Assembly: GCA_013214545.1 (NCBI GenBank)
Contig: JABSQB010000025.1
Location: 1-44,986, forward strand
Reading direction: 5' to 3'
DNA: 44,986 bases
Source of the DNA: Henriciella sp.
GTDB lineage: Bacteria > Pseudomonadota > Alphaproteobacteria > Caulobacterales > Hyphomonadaceae
Each line of letters begins with the position of its first letter. Positions within the stretch are counted from its first letter, which is position 1. Under the pieces are notes generated by a model. The model worked only from the letters and a program-made list of their open reading frames with translations, was not told the origin of the DNA and ran no database searches. The translations under genes and the position numbers were made by a program. Positions 33,092-39,983 of this stretch are shown here, one piece after another.

Positions 33092-33211
33092 GTCAAAAGG
33101 CCCGAGTTCTCGTTACGGTTGAGTTTGGTTAAAATCTCGGGCGAAAGCGTTAAGGCTTCCTTTACTAGGGATTGATTTAAACAGGAAAACAACTCTTGGT
33201 TTAAAGGGGCC
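33092..33211. promoter_or_regulatory. Divergent fliF-fliL promoter region with CtrA-like site
   Basis: The 120-base gap between fliF and fliL contains TTAA-GGCTTCC-TTTA (about 33149-33163), one base off the TTAA-N7-TTAA site bound by CtrA. fliF is a classic CtrA target in Caulobacter. The fliL ribosome site AAGGGG (33198) is clear. No sigma-54 site is visible. Occupancy by CtrA is inference. Confidence 0.4.
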
Positions 33212-33724
33212 GTGATGAGCAGCAAGGAAGACACGAATCCGGAGGCGGAAGCCGCCCCGAAATCCGGTCTGAACTTGATGGGCCTGATGGTACTTGGCCT
33301 GGCTTGCGCCACGACCTCATTTGCCAGCGTGTTTTTCCTTGCGCCTTCGCCCGCGCCGGCAACCGCCACCGCAGCGACTGTCGAACCGGAGTATGTGCCG
33401 AAGGAAAAACCGGCCACGGCCAAGGCCCACACTTACACACCTGTACAGGAAATCCTGATCACCATTGGGCATTCCCCGGCCACGCGATACCTTAAGATGC
33501 AGGTCTCTGTGGCAACGGAAAAGTCAAAGGCCAAGGACGTCAAATCATCGGAAACCGCGCTGATTGATGCCTTCCTGCTTTACCTGCGTTCCGTCGAGGT
33601 TTCAGACTTCGAGGATCCAAATTTCTACAATCACATGCGCGAGCAACTCTCCCGGCGCGCAGATCTCGTCCTTGGCGACGGGGTTTCCAAGGGTGTCATG
33701 ATCACTGAGTTTTTGTTGAGGTAG
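33212..33724 (+). CDS. fliL: Flagellar basal-body protein FliL
   Basis: FliL rings the stator and is needed for normal torque and swimming. The 170-residue protein has one membrane helix (about 22-44), a Pro/Ala-rich linker and the family core YTPVQEILITIGHSPATRYL then 'KMQVSVATEKSKAKDVKSSE', ending in LVLGDGVSKGVMITEFLLR. This typical ending marks it as the standard alphaproteobacterial FliL. AAGGGG precedes the ATG at 33212. It is first in a three-gene group with the small membrane protein and MotE, divergent from fliF. A second FliL-family protein is encoded at 16099. Confidence 0.9.
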   Translation: MMSSKEDTNPEAEAAPKSGLNLMGLMVLGLACATTSFASVFFLAPSPAPATATAATVEPEYVPKEKPATAKAHTYTPVQEILITIGHSPATRYLKMQVSVATEKSKAKDVKSSETALIDAFLLYLRSVEVSDFEDPNFYNHMREQLSRRADLVLGDGVSKGVMITEFLLR

Positions 33725-33727
33725 TGC

Positions 33728-34246
33728 GTGCCAGTTTCTCCGTTTGATATCGCGATCATCCTGATCTCTTCCGTCGCCTGCATCTATTGCATGGTGCTGA
33801 GCCGAAGATTGCGGGCGCTGCAGAACACCCGCAACGGGCTCGGCGCGACGATCAAAGCTCTGTCAGACTCGATCAGTGCCGTTTCGGCGACGACGGATGA
33901 AACCCGCTATCATGCAGGCGAACTCGCGACCCGCCTGGCGCATCTGATCGAAGAAGCCAAGATTGCCTGTACTCGGGTCGAACAGCTGACCCACGACCTT
34001 GAACAAGCACCGCCGCCTATGCCGCAGCCCGTGCAAGCACCGCCGCAAACCACGATTCCCCAACAGGATACGACGGATGCGATGAAGGAAGCACTGGCCA
34101 TTTCAAATGAACGGCTGCGTGAGATCACTGATCTGATGCACCGGATGAAACATATGTCGGAAGAATCTGCCGCCACCGCGCAGCGCGATATGAACACCCA
34201 CGACTCTCACCCTGTGCAACTGAGATCCAGAATGAAAGTGGTTTAG
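33728..34246 (+). CDS. Small single-pass membrane protein of the fliL-motE group
   Basis: This 172-residue protein starts with GTG at 33728, three bases after the fliL stop codon. One N-terminal membrane helix (about 6-25, IAIILISSVACIYCMVLSRR) is followed by a helical cytoplasmic part with heptads (ALQNTRNGLGATIKALSDSI) and a Pro/Gln-rich hinge at about 95-115. It resembles, from memory and by position, the DUF6468 group that occurs between fliL and motE in alphaproteobacterial flagellar loci. Its function is unknown. Its place in the stator-support group suggests a role in motor function or basal body assembly. Confidence 0.7.
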   Translation: MPVSPFDIAIILISSVACIYCMVLSRRLRALQNTRNGLGATIKALSDSISAVSATTDETRYHAGELATRLAHLIEEAKIACTRVEQLTHDLEQAPPPMPQPVQAPPQTTIPQQDTTDAMKEALAISNERLREITDLMHRMKHMSEESAATAQRDMNTHDSHPVQLRSRMKVV

Positions 34247-34249
34247 GTT

Positions 34250-34882
34250 ATGGCATCTAAAGCGGCTAATCGAACCAATGTCCTGCTGACGCTCGGCGTC
34301 CTTTTCACCATTGCAGCCGCCTCGCGCTTGATGCCAAGCAGCGTCGCCTCGCCAAGTGGCGGCGAAGCGCTTGGCGCGACGACAGCCGCAAACGCACTGG
34401 CCGCCGCTGCCGCAGGCCCGGAGCACACGCCTGTTCGATCAAAACTGACTGACATTACCGGCCAGATCTGTTTTAGCGAAGATCTCGCCGACTCCCTGGC
34501 AGCCGACCAATTGCGTCTTTCGACGGAGATCAACAAGCTCGATGCACGCGAACTGGAGTTGCAGGCCTGGGCCAACGAGTTGGAGCAGACCCGGACGGAT
34601 CTCAGCGCGTTACAGGCCACTCTGGATACGCGCTGGCAGGACATGCAGGCCTTTGCCAGCGAAGACCTGCAGCACCTGGCGCAAATGTATGGAGCGATGA
34701 AACCGGATCAGGCGGCGACCATTTTCAACCAGATGGACCCTGGATTTGCCGCTGGCTTCCTACGGCTCCTGAACAGTGAAAAGGCCGGCCTGATCATGGC
34801 CAATATGGAATCCCAGCAGGCCTATATTGTCAGTGTTCGCCTGGCGAGCATCAACGAAGACTTGCGCCGCGAAGACTCCTAA
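34250..34882 (+). CDS. motE: MotE-type motility protein
   Basis: This 210-residue protein has one N-terminal membrane segment or signal (about 9-27), a coiled coil (88-125, RLSTEINKLDARELELQAWA) and a C-terminal MgtE_N-like helical domain (LAQMYGAMKPDQAATIFNQM, then 'AAGFLRLLNSEKAGLIMANM'). MotE of rhizobia is a periplasmic chaperone required for folding of MotC, the MotB stabiliser. Its presence is the main reason to consider the 565-residue protein at 19268 as a MotC-type protein. It ends the fliL group and is followed by a GC-rich hairpin terminator. Confidence 0.8.
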   Translation: MASKAANRTNVLLTLGVLFTIAAASRLMPSSVASPSGGEALGATTAANALAAAAAGPEHTPVRSKLTDITGQICFSEDLADSLAADQLRLSTEINKLDARELELQAWANELEQTRTDLSALQATLDTRWQDMQAFASEDLQHLAQMYGAMKPDQAATIFNQMDPGFAAGFLRLLNSEKAGLIMANMESQQAYIVSVRLASINEDLRREDS

Positions 34883-34887
34883 GCGCC

Positions 34888-34909
34888 GCGCGCCAATTGC
34901 ACGGCGCGC
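34888..34909 (+). terminator. GC-rich hairpin ending the flagellar locus
   Basis: GCGCGCC and GGCGCGC form a perfect 7-bp stem with an eight-base loop, starting five bases after the motE stop codon, and are followed by CTCTATTAT. The T-run is weak, so this may be an inefficient rho-independent terminator. Confidence 0.55.
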
Positions 34910-34934
34910 CTCTATTATCAACCTTAACTAGAAT

Positions 34935-34951
34935 CTGGCCCGGTTCTTGCC
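34935..34951 (+). promoter_or_regulatory. Sigma-54-like promoter upstream of the 34988 gene
   Basis: CTGGCCCGGTTCTTGCC has GG and GC twelve bases apart, the -24/-12 layout (TGGCAC-N5-TTGCA) of RpoN promoters, with only a few consensus mismatches. It ends 36 bases before the ATG at 34988. It is immediately followed by TTAACCAT, a CtrA-type half-site. I saw no comparable site in front of the flagellar operons. Confidence 0.5.
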
Positions 34952-34987
34952 TTAACCATTCCGATTGGTAAACGGCAGGTTAATCTG

Positions 34988-35383
34988 ATGGCGCTCGATA
35001 CTTCTCGCGTTCCCTTAAGGGTGCGCAGACAAACGTGGATTACACGCGACGACCTGAAAGCGAACCGGGACGTGATTTACGTCTATGGGGACAATGTCAA
35101 ACGCGAAGGCCGGCGCGGTCTGGCGCGCGAAATGCGCGGCGAGCGGAACGCCCATGCGATCTCTGTCAGTTGGGGGCCATTTGACCCGTTTCTGTTGGAA
35201 ACACTGGAAGAAGCAAAGCAGGAAATCGACCGCGATCTCGCCGCCCTGGCCGCCCGTGATGCACCTTTTGTGATCTGGCCCATGGCAGGCATCGTACCGG
35301 AGTTTCTGACTATGCCGGACGAACTCTATCGCCATCTGACCCTGCGGGCGCGCGCGCTGCTCAACGTCAAGGACCCAGTCTAG
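34988..35383 (+). CDS. Uncharacterised protein with YxYGDN...RGExNA motif
   Basis: The 131-residue soluble protein has a compact motif early on, DVIYVYGDNVKREGRRGLA followed by REMRGERNAHAI. This resembles a family of small uncharacterised proteins with 'FVFGDNxxRxGxGGxAxxxRGExNAxG' (I recall it as the DUF7831 type), frequently seen in phage and bacterial genomes. Conserved Gly, Asp, Asn and Arg suggest nucleotide or ligand binding, but no activity is established. The C-terminal half ends with PFVIWPMAGIVPEFLTMPD. The ATG at 34988 lacks a canonical ribosome site apart from GGCAGG. The sigma-54-like promoter upstream could tie its expression to the flagellar regulon. Confidence 0.65.
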   Translation: MALDTSRVPLRVRRQTWITRDDLKANRDVIYVYGDNVKREGRRGLAREMRGERNAHAISVSWGPFDPFLLETLEEAKQEIDRDLAALAARDAPFVIWPMAGIVPEFLTMPDELYRHLTLRARALLNVKDPV

Positions 35384-35483
35384 GACATTTCTCGGCCATT
35401 CACAGTGCTCAGAACACGGCCCATTAACGCTAATTAAAACAACCTCTAGTAGATTTTTCGGATTACATATTCTGGAGATCGAC

Positions 35484-36557
35484 ATGCAGGCGGCTGTCAA
35501 ACAACCCGAAACAGAACCAGGCCAAGAATCGCAAATCAGCGAGCGGTCGCTGATCTTCCGTCGATGCAAGGCGGCGTTTCAGGAAATCCAGAAACACGGG
35601 ACACCGCCAGACCCGACCACGTATGCCCTGTGGTACGCATATGTCGCCCGCTCGCCAGCTGCGGTGACCGTTGCTGTCGACAAATTGCTCGCAAGCGGCC
35701 GCGCGCTGGACCGCTATGAACTCGCGGAGATCCACCGCGAATACCTCGCCGAGAACAGCGTCGATGAGGCCCAGGAAGCGATCGGCAAAGAATTCGAAGA
35801 GAGCATCCAGGATGTTTCAGAGCTAATCAAATCCGGCATGTCGCAAAATGCTGAATTCTGCTCGACCCTGCACGGCATCAAGTCCACCTCCGACGCAGAA
35901 GGAACGGATGAGGATTTCAAGGTCATGCTTACCCAGCTGGTCAGCGAAAGCCTGAAAATGGCCGAAGCCTCATCCCGCCTGAGCCAGGGCCTCCTGGCGA
36001 CCCAAGAACGCGTCAAAAAGCTGAATGATGAGCTCGAACAGGCCCGCAAGCAAAGCCTGCTCGACCCTCTGACTGCTGTCTGCAATCGCCGCGCCTTTGA
36101 GGACCGCATGCAGTGGCAGGTCGACGATGCGCGCGAGCACGGCTCGACCTTCTGCCTAGTGCTGGCCGACCTGGACGAGTTCAAGCGCGTCAATGACAGT
36201 TACGGTCACCAGACCGGCGATGAAGTGCTGAAAAAGTTCGCCTCTATCCTGTTCGAGCATACCAAAGGCCAGGACCTGGTTGCCCGCTATGGCGGCGATG
36301 AGTTTGCCATCATCCTGCCTAACATCGAGATCACGTCGGCCTACAATTTGATGGTCTCGATCAAGCACAAGTTTGAAGGCACACGGATGCCAACCAATTC
36401 CGGACACGCGGCCTCTGCCACGGCGACCGCCTCTTTCGGGATCAGCGCCTATAAGGACCGCCGAACCTCTGAAGACATGGTCACCGCGGCCGACACAGCG
36501 CTCAGCCGCGCCAAAACCACGGGCCGTAACCGGGTGTGTGCGGAAGGCTTGTCCTAG
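35484..36557 (+). CDS. Diguanylate cyclase (GGDEF domain)
   Basis: The enzyme would make cyclic di-GMP from two GTP. The 357 residues comprise an N-terminal helical region (about 20-190) ending in a coiled coil (LATQERVKKLNDELEQARKQ), and a full GGDEF domain: DPLTAVCNRRAFEDR (194-208), LADLDEFKRVNDSYGHQTGD and an intact GGDEF at 270-274. The product-inhibition I-site position reads KGQD (261-264) instead of RxxD, so feedback inhibition may be weak. No membrane segments are seen. CTGGAG precedes the ATG at 35484. It flanks the flagellar locus; cyclic di-GMP commonly controls motility, and a PilZ receptor is encoded in the adjacent island. Confidence 0.94.
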   Translation: MQAAVKQPETEPGQESQISERSLIFRRCKAAFQEIQKHGTPPDPTTYALWYAYVARSPAAVTVAVDKLLASGRALDRYELAEIHREYLAENSVDEAQEAIGKEFEESIQDVSELIKSGMSQNAEFCSTLHGIKSTSDAEGTDEDFKVMLTQLVSESLKMAEASSRLSQGLLATQERVKKLNDELEQARKQSLLDPLTAVCNRRAFEDRMQWQVDDAREHGSTFCLVLADLDEFKRVNDSYGHQTGDEVLKKFASILFEHTKGQDLVARYGGDEFAIILPNIEITSAYNLMVSIKHKFEGTRMPTNSGHAASATATASFGISAYKDRRTSEDMVTAADTALSRAKTTGRNRVCAEGLS

Positions 36558-36589
36558 CGCGCTCGCGGCAGTCTAGGCGCTGACAGTAT

Positions 36590-36631
36590 CCTCAAAAAGA
36601 AAACCCCTGAATTCCATACGGAAATCAGGGG
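36590..36631 (-). terminator. Terminator of the disrupted tRNA gene
   Basis: On the minus strand CCCCTGA and TCAGGGG, with inner TTCC/GGAA, form a stem around a four-base loop, followed by TTTTCTTTTT. It lies five bases behind the tRNA 3' end. A near-copy exists at 42821-42851. Confidence 0.8.
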
Positions 36632-36636
36632 CTTAT

Positions 36637-36681
36637 TGGGTACGGGAGTAGGATTTGAACCTACGACCTTCAGGTTATGAG
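36637..36681 (-). tRNA. 3' half of tRNA-fMet, cut at the anticodon loop (attachment-site remnant)
   Basis: Read on the minus strand, the sequence starts with the anticodon loop CTCATAA (anticodon CAT), continues CCTGAAGGTC and has a perfect T arm (GTAGG-TTCAAAT-CCTAC), an acceptor strand TCCCGTA and CCCA. It matches the 3' half of initiator tRNA-Met, whose AACCCGAAGGTCGTAGGTTC segment is very characteristic. The 5' half is missing: the preceding bases cannot form the anticodon stem or D arm. Tyrosine recombinases usually cross over at the anticodon loop, and an integrase follows, so this is an integration junction. A functional tRNA is not made here. Confidence 0.75.
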
Positions 36682-36782
36682 ATAATCCAGGGCGGTTTCC
36701 CGCGTCGTCCTTGAGCGTCCTTTGAGCGTCATAACCTACTGTTTCTTATAATTATAATTTGACATGCTCGACTCTGAGCGTC
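36672..36782. repeat. Putative integrase-binding repeats next to the tRNA junction
   Basis: AGGTTATGA (36672-36680) and TCATAACCT (36729-36737) form a 9-bp inverted repeat whose left arm includes the tRNA anticodon. TGAGCGTC occurs three times in direct orientation (36712-36719, 36723-36730, 36775-36782), the first two one helical turn apart. Core-type inverted and arm-type direct repeats of this sort flank the crossover of many phage-type integrases. Confidence 0.45.
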
Positions 36783-36810
36783 ACCAAGCTGACCCTCTGA
36801 AACCCGCTAT

Positions 36811-36832
36811 TTTGCTTCCAATATGCTTCCAA
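36811..36832 (+). repeat. 22-bp direct repeat, left copy
   Basis: TTTGCTTCCAATATGCTTCC followed by AA lies 13 bases before the integrase ATG. An identical 22-base copy occurs at 42770-42791, downstream of the last cargo gene. The repeat has internal symmetry of its own (GCTTCCAA-TAT-GCTTCCAA). The pair brackets a 5.9-kb segment carrying the integrase and all cargo genes. Confidence 0.7.
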
Positions 36833-36845
36833 GTTTTTTCAAGCC

Positions 36846-38060
36846 ATGACCAAGATCACGATCCGTTCTGCCAGGGCGTTGAACGCATCTGATGGCAAGG
36901 AACGCTTTCTTTGGGATAGCGAGCTGCGCGGCTTTGGCCTGCGTTGTTCTCCGAAAGGCCGTAAAACTTTCATCCTTCAGTATCGCCAGAATGGACGCAC
37001 TCGAAGGATGTCTTTGGGCCAATTCGGAGCGCTCACCCCGGAGCAGGCGCGCGAATTGGCGCGAAGGCATCTTGGAGAGGTAGCTAAAGGCGAAGACCCT
37101 TCAGGCGATCGCCAGCGAGAACGCAAGGCCCCGAATGTATCAGCCCTCTGCGACCGATTCCTCGAAGAGCATGTGGCGCTGAGATGCAAACCGACCACTC
37201 AGCGCGAATACAGACGCGCCTGTGAGCTTTTCATCAAGCCAAAGCTTGGCGGCATTCGCGTCATGGCAGTCACCCGCCCAGACGTGGCTGAGCTTCATCA
37301 CAGTCTTCGTACAAAACCCTACCAGGCTAACCGCGTCCTCGGTGTCCTATCCAAGATGTTCAACCTGGCAGAAATCTGGGGCCTGCGCCCCGATGGCTCC
37401 AACCCGACCCGGCATGTCCCAAAATACAAAGAGCACAAGCGCGAGCGCTTCCTGGCGCCTGATGAAATAGACCGGCTCTGGAAAACCCTTGATAAAGCCA
37501 TTTCAGAGGGCACAGAGACTCTTCATGTGGCTTCAGCCTTCAAGCTCCTGCTCCTCACCGGATGCCGCCTCTCAGAGATCCAGAAGCTCAAATGGGCCTA
37601 TATCCGCGATGATGTGATCTGGCTGCCAGATGCCAAGACGGGCCCGAGACGCGTCCTGCTCAACCAGACCGCCCTCAGCCTCCTTCTTACCCTGCCCCGC
37701 CGGCCGGGAAACCCATACGTGATTGTCGGCGCCATGGACGGCCAGCACGTCACCGACATGCAAAAGCCCTGGCGTCGTATTCGGAAGACGGCTGAGCTCG
37801 AAGACGTGCGCATCCATGACCTGCGCCACACCTATGCCTCCATCGCCGCCATGGCTGGCCAATCGCTCCCCATGATTGGACGCCTGCTCGGCCACACACA
37901 GGCACAGTCTACCGCCCGCTACGCACACCTTGCTGATGAGACGACGCGGCGCGCTTCGAATGAAGTGGACGGATTATTTGGATCGTTCTTAACTATGCCT
38001 GAGCCCGAACCACGGGCGTATCTGAGGCTTGTGAGCGATGCCGAAACGGAAAACCGATAA
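36846..38060 (+). CDS. Tyrosine-type site-specific integrase
   Basis: The 404-residue protein is a complete tyrosine recombinase of the prophage/genomic-island type. An N-terminal DUF4102-like arm-binding domain (about 1-90, DSELRGFGLRCSPKGRKTFI) precedes a core-binding SAM-like domain (about 100-190) and the catalytic domain. All catalytic residues are present: R241 (TGCRLSEIQ), K264, H324/R327 (HDLRHTY), H350 (LLGHTQ) and Y359 (ARYAHL). The gene points away from the tRNA-fMet junction. The next gene overlaps its end by 23 bases, implying a fixed pair. Confidence 0.96.
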   Translation: MTKITIRSARALNASDGKERFLWDSELRGFGLRCSPKGRKTFILQYRQNGRTRRMSLGQFGALTPEQARELARRHLGEVAKGEDPSGDRQRERKAPNVSALCDRFLEEHVALRCKPTTQREYRRACELFIKPKLGGIRVMAVTRPDVAELHHSLRTKPYQANRVLGVLSKMFNLAEIWGLRPDGSNPTRHVPKYKEHKRERFLAPDEIDRLWKTLDKAISEGTETLHVASAFKLLLLTGCRLSEIQKLKWAYIRDDVIWLPDAKTGPRRVLLNQTALSLLLTLPRRPGNPYVIVGAMDGQHVTDMQKPWRRIRKTAELEDVRIHDLRHTYASIAAMAGQSLPMIGRLLGHTQAQSTARYAHLADETTRRASNEVDGLFGSFLTMPEPEPRAYLRLVSDAETENR

Positions 38061-38802
38061 GAGCGCGCCCGTGTTATCGTTCGACAGAGAGCCTTGGAAA
38101 CCCATCGCCCCGGAAGCCATCCTCCTGGTCGCGGAGAAATTCGAGATTCAGGATCGCGCGGCCTTTGCTGAGATAGTTCATGACTGGTCCTGCCAATACG
38201 GCTGGCTGCGCCGTGTCTTCAGAGATGTGCCTTCTCGCGCTGACCAACGCGATATCTACCGAACCCTCGCGCGCGATCTCGATAGAGCGTTCCAGACCCT
38301 CTCGTCACTTGGCCCGACCGTAAAAATGAAACTGAGCCTCTCAGTTGGAAACCGCGAGATGGATGAAGATGTCCGTGACGCGGTTGCGATGATGATGCGC
38401 AACGAATCCATCACAAAGCCAGGCAAGCCCTTTGAAGATAGCTTTGACGTGGACGAGTTCACAGATGATGTCGGCATGCTAAAATCAATCTCGGAGTATC
38501 TCTCAAACTCAATCGACCGACAGCTGAAGGATGGCGCGTCCAGTCTTCCTCCAAACCGCAATATGGACATTGAGTATCTCGTTGCGCAGATCCGAACCTA
38601 CTTCAAAGCGCAATTCCCGAATGAGCCAACAGGACGAAACTTCGATCCGGCTGGATTAGAGGGCCCGGCAGGCCAAACCCCATTGAACCGCCATTCTGAA
38701 TTTGCCGTTGAGTGCTGCCGCTTGATTGAACCACAAATCTCTCAATCACAGATCGATGCAGCCCTCGCACAGCTGATCCAGAAAGAGCGCACCCAACGGT
38801 GA
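38038..38802 (+). CDS. Unrecognised island protein overlapping the integrase
   Basis: I do not recognise this 254-residue protein. It starts 23 bases before the integrase stop in another frame, so the two are translationally linked. It is soluble and mainly helical, begins with a basic segment (PKRKTDK), and contains a segment VKMKLSLSVGNREMDEDVRD and a C-terminal helical region ending LAQLIQKERTQR. There are no catalytic motif, cysteine pairs or membrane segments. Such proteins sometimes accompany integrases as replication or regulatory partners of an island. The function remains open. Confidence 0.65.
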   Translation: MPKRKTDKSAPVLSFDREPWKPIAPEAILLVAEKFEIQDRAAFAEIVHDWSCQYGWLRRVFRDVPSRADQRDIYRTLARDLDRAFQTLSSLGPTVKMKLSLSVGNREMDEDVRDAVAMMMRNESITKPGKPFEDSFDVDEFTDDVGMLKSISEYLSNSIDRQLKDGASSLPPNRNMDIEYLVAQIRTYFKAQFPNEPTGRNFDPAGLEGPAGQTPLNRHSEFAVECCRLIEPQISQSQIDAALAQLIQKERTQR

Positions 38803-38832
38803 GGAGAAAATCCTCCTGCAAGGAGCATTTTT
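38801..38832 (+). terminator. Weak terminator with alternative hairpins
   Basis: Directly at the end of the preceding gene, GAGGA-gaaaa-TCCTC and CTCCT-GCA-AGGAG can form two mutually exclusive 5-bp hairpins; the second is followed by CATTTTTT. The pairing and T-run suggest a small terminator or attenuator between the integrase pair and the AlpA-like gene. Confidence 0.4.
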
Positions 38833-38838
38833 TACCCT

Positions 38839-38848
38839 GTGACCCAAG
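38839..38848 (+). repeat. Left arm of 10-bp inverted repeat flanking the AlpA-like gene
   Basis: GTGACCCAAG (38839-38848) lies 50 bases upstream of the small HTH gene; its exact reverse complement CTTGGGTCAC lies at 39135-39144, just behind the gene. The pair is a candidate operator or excisionase site. Confidence 0.45.
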
Positions 38849-38898
38849 GTGACCGATGAAGGCATTATGGGCGCATGAAAGCCATGCGAGGATAGATA

Positions 38899-39132
38899 AT
38901 GAGCGCCGATGAAACTGAACGCCTACTCACAGAAGAATATGCTTCACGAATGCTTGCAGTGTCGCCCAGGACCCTCCGTAACTGGAGAACACTCGGACAA
39001 GGCCCCGCCTTCGTGAAAATTTCAGGACGCTGTATTCGGTATCGCTTGAGCGACCTAGCCGTCTTCATCGAACATCGGGTTCAATTGTCAACATCGCAAA
39101 AAAGAGCCGGCGACCACTATGGAGATGGGTAA
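38899..39132 (+). CDS. AlpA/excisionase-like helix-turn-helix protein
   Basis: The 77-residue protein has a MerR-like winged helix-turn-helix of the type found in AlpA and excisionases: LLTEEYASRMLAVSPRTLRN followed by WRTLGQGPAFVKISGRCIRY and RLSDLAVFIEHRV. Such proteins bend attachment-site DNA for excision or activate integrase transcription. GAGGA sits six bases before the ATG at 38899. A 10-bp inverted repeat flanks the gene. It is the natural directionality factor for the integrase at 36846. Confidence 0.82.
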   Translation: MSADETERLLTEEYASRMLAVSPRTLRNWRTLGQGPAFVKISGRCIRYRLSDLAVFIEHRVQLSTSQKRAGDHYGDG

Positions 39133-39543
39133 GTCTTGGGTCACCGGCAGTTTACGACCTAGGTAAGCCAATCGAACGTATGGTGGGCCCCATAGCTCAC
39201 GGTCGCTCCAAATACTTCGCAAAGTTAGTGCCCAATGCAGGGCCCCTTAAAATGCTTGCTGTTGGCGATGGTGACGACAATCTCAGTTGCAGATTGCGGA
39301 GAAGTTTTCGCAATTTGCAAAAAACATAGCGCATCTTGCGGCACCCCAAGTCTATCGATCCTACGAAATGACCATAAACACTGGCGTTTGTGGTTCGGTA
39401 CATCCCTTGCCACTCTCTTGATGTGATCGCCTTGGAAATCGCAGTTCTAAACTCCATCCGCGATCACGCCCTCGAGGCGGGTCGTGCCTACAGCCCCCAA
39501 CCAACGCTCGCCTCGAGGACTTAACGTAAGTCGGGAGTTCGAC
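39133..39543 (+). other. Gene-poor stretch upstream of the PilZ gene
   Basis: About 410 bases without a credible gene. Short open frames of 60-86 codons exist on both strands but lack ribosome sites and protein-like composition. The stretch contains the right arm of the AlpA-flanking repeat (39135-39144) and an inverted repeat CCTCGAGGCG / CGCCTCGAGG (39470-39479, 39509-39518), 26 bases before the PilZ start. The latter could be an operator or leader hairpin. Confidence 0.5.
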
Positions 39544-39897
39544 ATGAATGGATTAAACACCCGTAACCCCTTCGGACAGCGCCGAACCAGCAAAGCTGTA
39601 AGCGTCAAAGCAGCGGCGCCAATTCCAGTTCTTAGGGTTGATAAGAAGACGCAACGCCAGAGCGAGCGCGAAAGCTTGTGGTGCGTTTGCTATGTCTACG
39701 CCGAAGAGTTTGGACAAGAGGTCGTCCGAGAGGCCATCATGCTCGATCTTTCAGAGCACGGCGGGCGTGTGCGATGCAGAAGTCGCGCTGTCTTTCCTGA
39801 GAATGTCCGCATGCGAGCTCCTCGATTGGGTCTCGACATGCAAGCAAGGACAGTTTGGCAAGAAGGATTCGACACCGGGTTCGCATTCGAGGTGTAA
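39544..39897 (+). CDS. PilZ-domain cyclic di-GMP receptor
   Basis: The 117-residue protein carries both cyclic di-GMP binding motifs of PilZ: RxxxR at 38-42 (RQSER) and DxSxxG at 68-73 (DLSEHG), followed by the beta-barrel strands ending in TGFAFEV. The N-terminal 37 residues are basic and unstructured. ATG at 39544 is chosen because GGGAG lies six bases upstream; a longer reading from 39484 lacks a site. It is in the island between AlpA-like and NERD genes. A diguanylate cyclase 3 kb away could feed it. Output could be motility, adhesion or an island function; this is not visible. Confidence 0.8.
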   Translation: MNGLNTRNPFGQRRTSKAVSVKAAAPIPVLRVDKKTQRQSERESLWCVCYVYAEEFGQEVVREAIMLDLSEHGGRVRCRSRAVFPENVRMRAPRLGLDMQARTVWQEGFDTGFAFEV

Positions 39898-39954
39898 TCC
39901 CGAGAAACAAGGTCTGATCTATGTGTATCGGGCCTTGTTAATATAGACACAATA

Positions 39955-39983
39955 GAACGCGCCCCACTTTTCGGGGTGTGTTC
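39955..39983 (+). repeat. Hairpin in the PilZ-NERD gap
   Basis: GAACGCGCCCC and GGGGTGTGTTC form an 11-bp stem with two G-U pairs around seven bases. A second inverted repeat, AACAAGG (39906) and CCTTGTT (39932), lies just behind the PilZ stop codon. No T-run follows either, so they may be weak transcription ends or regulatory hairpins. Confidence 0.35.

Noticed and set aside
3183-34882. Type III injectisome
   Set aside because: Flagellin, hook, rod, L/P ring and stator genes are present, so the export genes belong to a flagellum.
36637-36681. Functional tRNA gene
   Set aside because: The D arm and 5' acceptor strand are missing and the bases before the anticodon do not pair.
39197-39457. 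86-codon minus-strand gene
   Set aside because: No ribosome site, no protein-like pattern, and it lies in a gene-poor stretch.
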